Positions 62,236 through 64,000 of a DNA stretch of 64,000 nt are shown here, piece after piece (the first letter of the stretch is position 1; every line of letters starts with the position of its first letter). The stretch is from Clostridiales bacterium. GTDB lineage: Bacteria > Bacillota > Clostridia > Lachnospirales > Lachnospiraceae. The translations under genes were made by a program, and so were the position numbers. A model generated the notes under the pieces. The model was not told where the DNA came from. It did no database searches and saw only the letters and a program-made list of their open reading frames with translations. The DNA lies in contig JAHYZV010000009.1 of NCBI GenBank assembly GCA_019424245.1, forward strand, positions 12,487 through 76,486, read 5' to 3'.

Positions 62236-62526
62236 GTGGAGAAGGTTATAACACTTGAGGAAGCATTAAAAAGAATTAAAGAGTTGGAAAATGAGAACGC
62301 CGAGTTACGTGAAGAATTGGAATATTATAAAAATCGTAAATTAAGTGGAAGGCAGAAGCACAATGCAAAATGGATGGCTATTTACAATGATTTTGTTGCT
62401 GGTTATGAAAGTGGAATGACTATGATAGAAATTGCAAAGCGTAATAATGTCAGTAAGAGAACGATTTACAGGTATAAAGCGTATTATGACAAGATGAGGA
62501 ACACAAAGGAGAATGTGAAAGAGTAA
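62236..62526 (+). CDS. Small coiled-coil/helix-turn-helix DNA-binding protein
   Basis: 96 residues. N-terminal leucine-zipper-like coil (about 5-35; ALKRIKELENENAELREELEYY) and a C-terminal HTH like that of site-specific recombinases (GMTMIEIAKRNNVSKRTIYRYKAYY). Likely a small regulator of the element. Starts with GTG 62236 after CGGAGGA; a 6-codon frame at 62231 overlaps. Confidence 0.7.
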   Translation: MEKVITLEEALKRIKELENENAELREELEYYKNRKLSGRQKHNAKWMAIYNDFVAGYESGMTMIEIAKRNNVSKRTIYRYKAYYDKMRNTKENVKE

Positions 62527-62547
62527 TTGAAGAAATTAATAGTAAAA

Positions 62548-62575
62548 AACATATTGCTGGCGTCAGCAATATGTT
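62548..62575 (+). repeat. Perfect 12-bp palindrome before the dinD-like gene
   Basis: AACATATTGCTG (62548-62559), loop GCGT, CAGCAATATGTT (62564-62575). No T-run follows; it lies 20 bases before the start of the next gene and next to its ribosome site. May be an operator or an RNA hairpin. Confidence 0.6.
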
Positions 62576-62595
62576 CATAAGAGGAGGAAATTTGA

Positions 62596-63441
62596 ATGGA
62601 AAAGAGAATAATAGAATTGTACAGAAGAAAATTTGATGATATCCGACATGAAGCGGATGGCATTGAGTATTGGTATGCAAGAGAACTAATGAAATTATTG
62701 GATTATGTTCAATGGAGAAATTTTGATAATGCAATAAATAAAGCAATGATTTCATGTAAAAATAATGGAAACGTAGCAGAAGATCATTTTTCAAGAATTA
62801 ACAATACAATTGAAGTTGGAAACGGTGCACTTCGTGAAGTTGAAGATTATATGCTTACTCGTTATGCATGTTATCTTATTGCTGAAAATGGAGATCCACG
62901 AAAGGAGCAGATAGCTTTTGCACAAAGCTATTTTGCGGTTCAGACTAGAAAACAGGAATTGATTGAAGAAAGAATTTCTTATATTGAAAGAACAGAGGCA
63001 AGAGGAAAATTAAGGGAATCGGAAAAAAGATTGTCTCAAAATATATATGAGCGTGGAGTGGATGATGCAGGATTTGGCCGTATCCGGTCTAAAGGAGATC
63101 AGGCTTTATTTGGTGGATTTACCACGAAACAGATGAAAGAACGTTTGGGAGTACAGGATAAAAGGCCACTTGCGGATTTCCTGCCAACACTTACCATTGC
63201 CGCTAAAAATCTTGCAACTGAAATGACAAATTATAATGTTGAAGAAAAGGACTTGCAAGGAGAATGTGCAATCACTGTTGAACATGTGGAAAATAATACT
63301 TCTGTTAGAGATATGCTTGGACAAAGAGGAATTAAACCAGAAGATTTACCAGCATCGGAAGACATTAAGAAACTGGAACGTAGAGTGAAGAGAGAAGAGA
63401 AAAAGCTTGCAGAGCAATCTGGAAAGTTGACAAATGAATAA
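62596..63441 (+). CDS. DinD-like protein with BRO-N domain
   Basis: 281 residues. N-terminal BRO/P63C-type DNA-binding domain (about 15-115; EYWYARELMKLLDYVQWRNFDNAI), typical of phage-derived antirepressors, then the DinD C-terminal part (GFTTKQMKERLGVQDKRPLADFLPTLTIAAKNLATEMT). In E. coli DinD inhibits RecA filaments. AGAGGAGGA precedes ATG 62596. Confidence 0.88.
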   Translation: MEKRIIELYRRKFDDIRHEADGIEYWYARELMKLLDYVQWRNFDNAINKAMISCKNNGNVAEDHFSRINNTIEVGNGALREVEDYMLTRYACYLIAENGDPRKEQIAFAQSYFAVQTRKQELIEERISYIERTEARGKLRESEKRLSQNIYERGVDDAGFGRIRSKGDQALFGGFTTKQMKERLGVQDKRPLADFLPTLTIAAKNLATEMTNYNVEEKDLQGECAITVEHVENNTSVRDMLGQRGIKPEDLPASEDIKKLERRVKREEKKLAEQSGKLTNE

Positions 63442-63459
63442 TACAGGAGTGTGAAACTA

Positions 63460-63921
63460 TTGAAGAAGAAAACAAGATATTACATATACTCGTGTATCAA
63501 CAGCAATTCAGATTGACGGTTACAGCTTATGCAGGATTATGGTGTTAATCTTATCTGTGTAGAAGATGGAATTGACAGCTCAAAAGAAGCTGGTAAACTG
63601 CTTATATCTATCATTGCTGCTGTAGCAGAGATGGAACGTGAGAACATAAGAGTACAGACGATGATCGGACGAGAGCAAAAGGCCAGAGAAGGAAAGTGGA
63701 ACGGTGGATTTGCACCTTATGGATATAAGCTGAAAAATGGAGAACTTGTCATTGCAGAGGATGAAGTAGAAATTATTCAAATGATTTTTAATCGGTATAT
63801 TCATACCAATGAGGGAATCATTCATTACGATAAAAAAATTTCAGATTTACAGAGACGATTAGATACCCAATATGATAAAATAAATGAAGTGGAAGAGGCA
63901 ATCGCAGTGTCCAGAAGATAA
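63460..63921 (+). pseudogene. Deleted and frameshifted large serine recombinase
   Basis: The TTG at 63460 opens LKKKTRYYIYSC; the serine-recombinase start TYTRVSTAIQIDGYS is in the next frame (63482-63526), then frame 1 resumes with MQDYGVNLICVEDGIDSSKEAG, AAVAEMERENIR and KWNGGFAPYGYKLKNGEL. Two stretches of the normal protein are missing: between DGYS and the middle domain, and between YIHTNEGI and the coiled coil DLQRRLDTQYDKINEVEE. About 150 of the usual ~500 residues remain. It is no longer functional. Confidence 0.85.
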
Positions 63922-63970
63922 AGAGAGTGCAATTGTGGAGGCATTGAAGCATTTTAAGATGAATAGTTAA
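63908..63970 (+). pseudogene. Displaced 3' end of the rlmD extension
   Basis: 21 codons reading CPEDKESAIVEALKHFKMNS and TAA, in a frame other than the recombinase. It resembles the last part of the extension at 56877-56936 (CTPEKEEAIVQAFKHFGIV). Taken to be the original chromosomal 3' end left at the right junction. Confidence 0.65.
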
Positions 63971-63985
63971 TAAAGAGAGGTGCAT

Positions 63986-64000
63986 ATGCTATGCCAGGTA
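63986..64000 (+). CDS. Start of a further gene, cut off by the window
   Basis: AGAGAGG (63974-63980) precedes ATG at 63986 and ATG at 63991; the second has better spacing. Only a few codons are visible, so no product can be named. Confidence 0.35.

Larger units (their letters stand above)
56877..63910. mobile_element. Decayed integrative element inserted in the rlmD 3' extension
   Basis: At 56875-56879 (AGTGT) the extension of rlmD reads ...RQPK-CTPEKEEAIVQAFKHF. At 63906-63910 the same AGTGT is followed by codons for CPEDKESAIVEALKHFKMNS and a stop, a second copy of that tail. The sequence between (about 7.03 kb) carries an AraC regulator, two ABC exporter genes, an HTH gene, a DinD-like gene and a deleted serine recombinase. 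Serine-recombinase elements often insert in the 3' end of conserved genes and restore them with their own copy. Junctions are inferred; no target duplication longer than 5 bp is visible. Confidence 0.6.

Overview
The window is a low-GC, AT-rich Firmicutes chromosome segment, most likely from the family Lachnospiraceae. A motile Lachnospira / [Eubacterium] eligens-like organism fits best. This rests on gene order, on GGAG-type ribosome sites, on sporulation genes (spoVT, yabP, yabQ, spoIIE) and on a Lachnospiraceae-type rlmD region. Species assignment is inference. Genes are densely packed and mostly on the + strand, and almost all long reading frames belong to recognisable families.

Layout. 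1-5.8 kb: end of a P-loop-like protein, a GH18 spore/cell-wall hydrolase, a CwlD-type amidase, then sua5 - ywlE-like arginine/tyrosine phosphatase - rpiB - dCMP deaminase, the same neighbourhood that precedes atp in Bacillus. 6.7-14 kb: a complete F-type ATP synthase operon (atpZ/I-like, atpI-like, atpBEFHAGDC). Its c subunit carries the sodium-binding residues, so a Na+-coupled enzyme is predicted. 14-28 kb: YwmB-like protein, methyltransferase, a large surface protein, PBP1A, then a mixed-strand block (membrane protein, plsC, apbE, FKBP/trigger-factor lipoprotein, SulP permease, amidohydrolase). 28-36 kb: a compact cluster spoVT - rqcP(yabO) - yabP - yabQ - divIC - spoIIE - tilS - hpt - ftsH, which mirrors Bacillus gene order; spoIIE is short and lacks its membrane part. 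36-56.6 kb: GH13 amylase, SGNH-fold protein, trmD, tRNA-Phe, tRNA-Gly, GGDEF protein, exonuclease, HypE-like protein, Lrp regulator with aminotransferase, CheX, trmL, a two-component system, mutS2, an HtrA-like protein, yhaM-type nuclease and rlmD.

56.6-64 kb: a decayed integrative element of about 7 kb appears to be inserted in the 3' extension of rlmD. It carries its own replacement tail for the extension, an AraC regulator divergent from a two-gene ABC exporter, an HTH protein, a DinD-like protein and a deleted serine recombinase. The displaced last 20 codons of the extension lie at its right edge.

Most notable signals: (i) a candidate small RNA with three C-rich motifs between ftsH and the amylase; (ii) an identical 40-bp palindromic element in front of spoIIE and of the sensor kinase, which supplies a ribosome site and a short leader peptide that in one copy overlaps the downstream start as ATGA; (iii) three envelope proteins that keep a hydrolase fold but have lost catalytic residues (C39-like, SGNH, trypsin/HtrA-like); (iv) the rlmD insertion with its attL/attR-like junctions and a hairpin that carries the stop codon. 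Function statements come from sequence motifs and family knowledge; no database search was possible.
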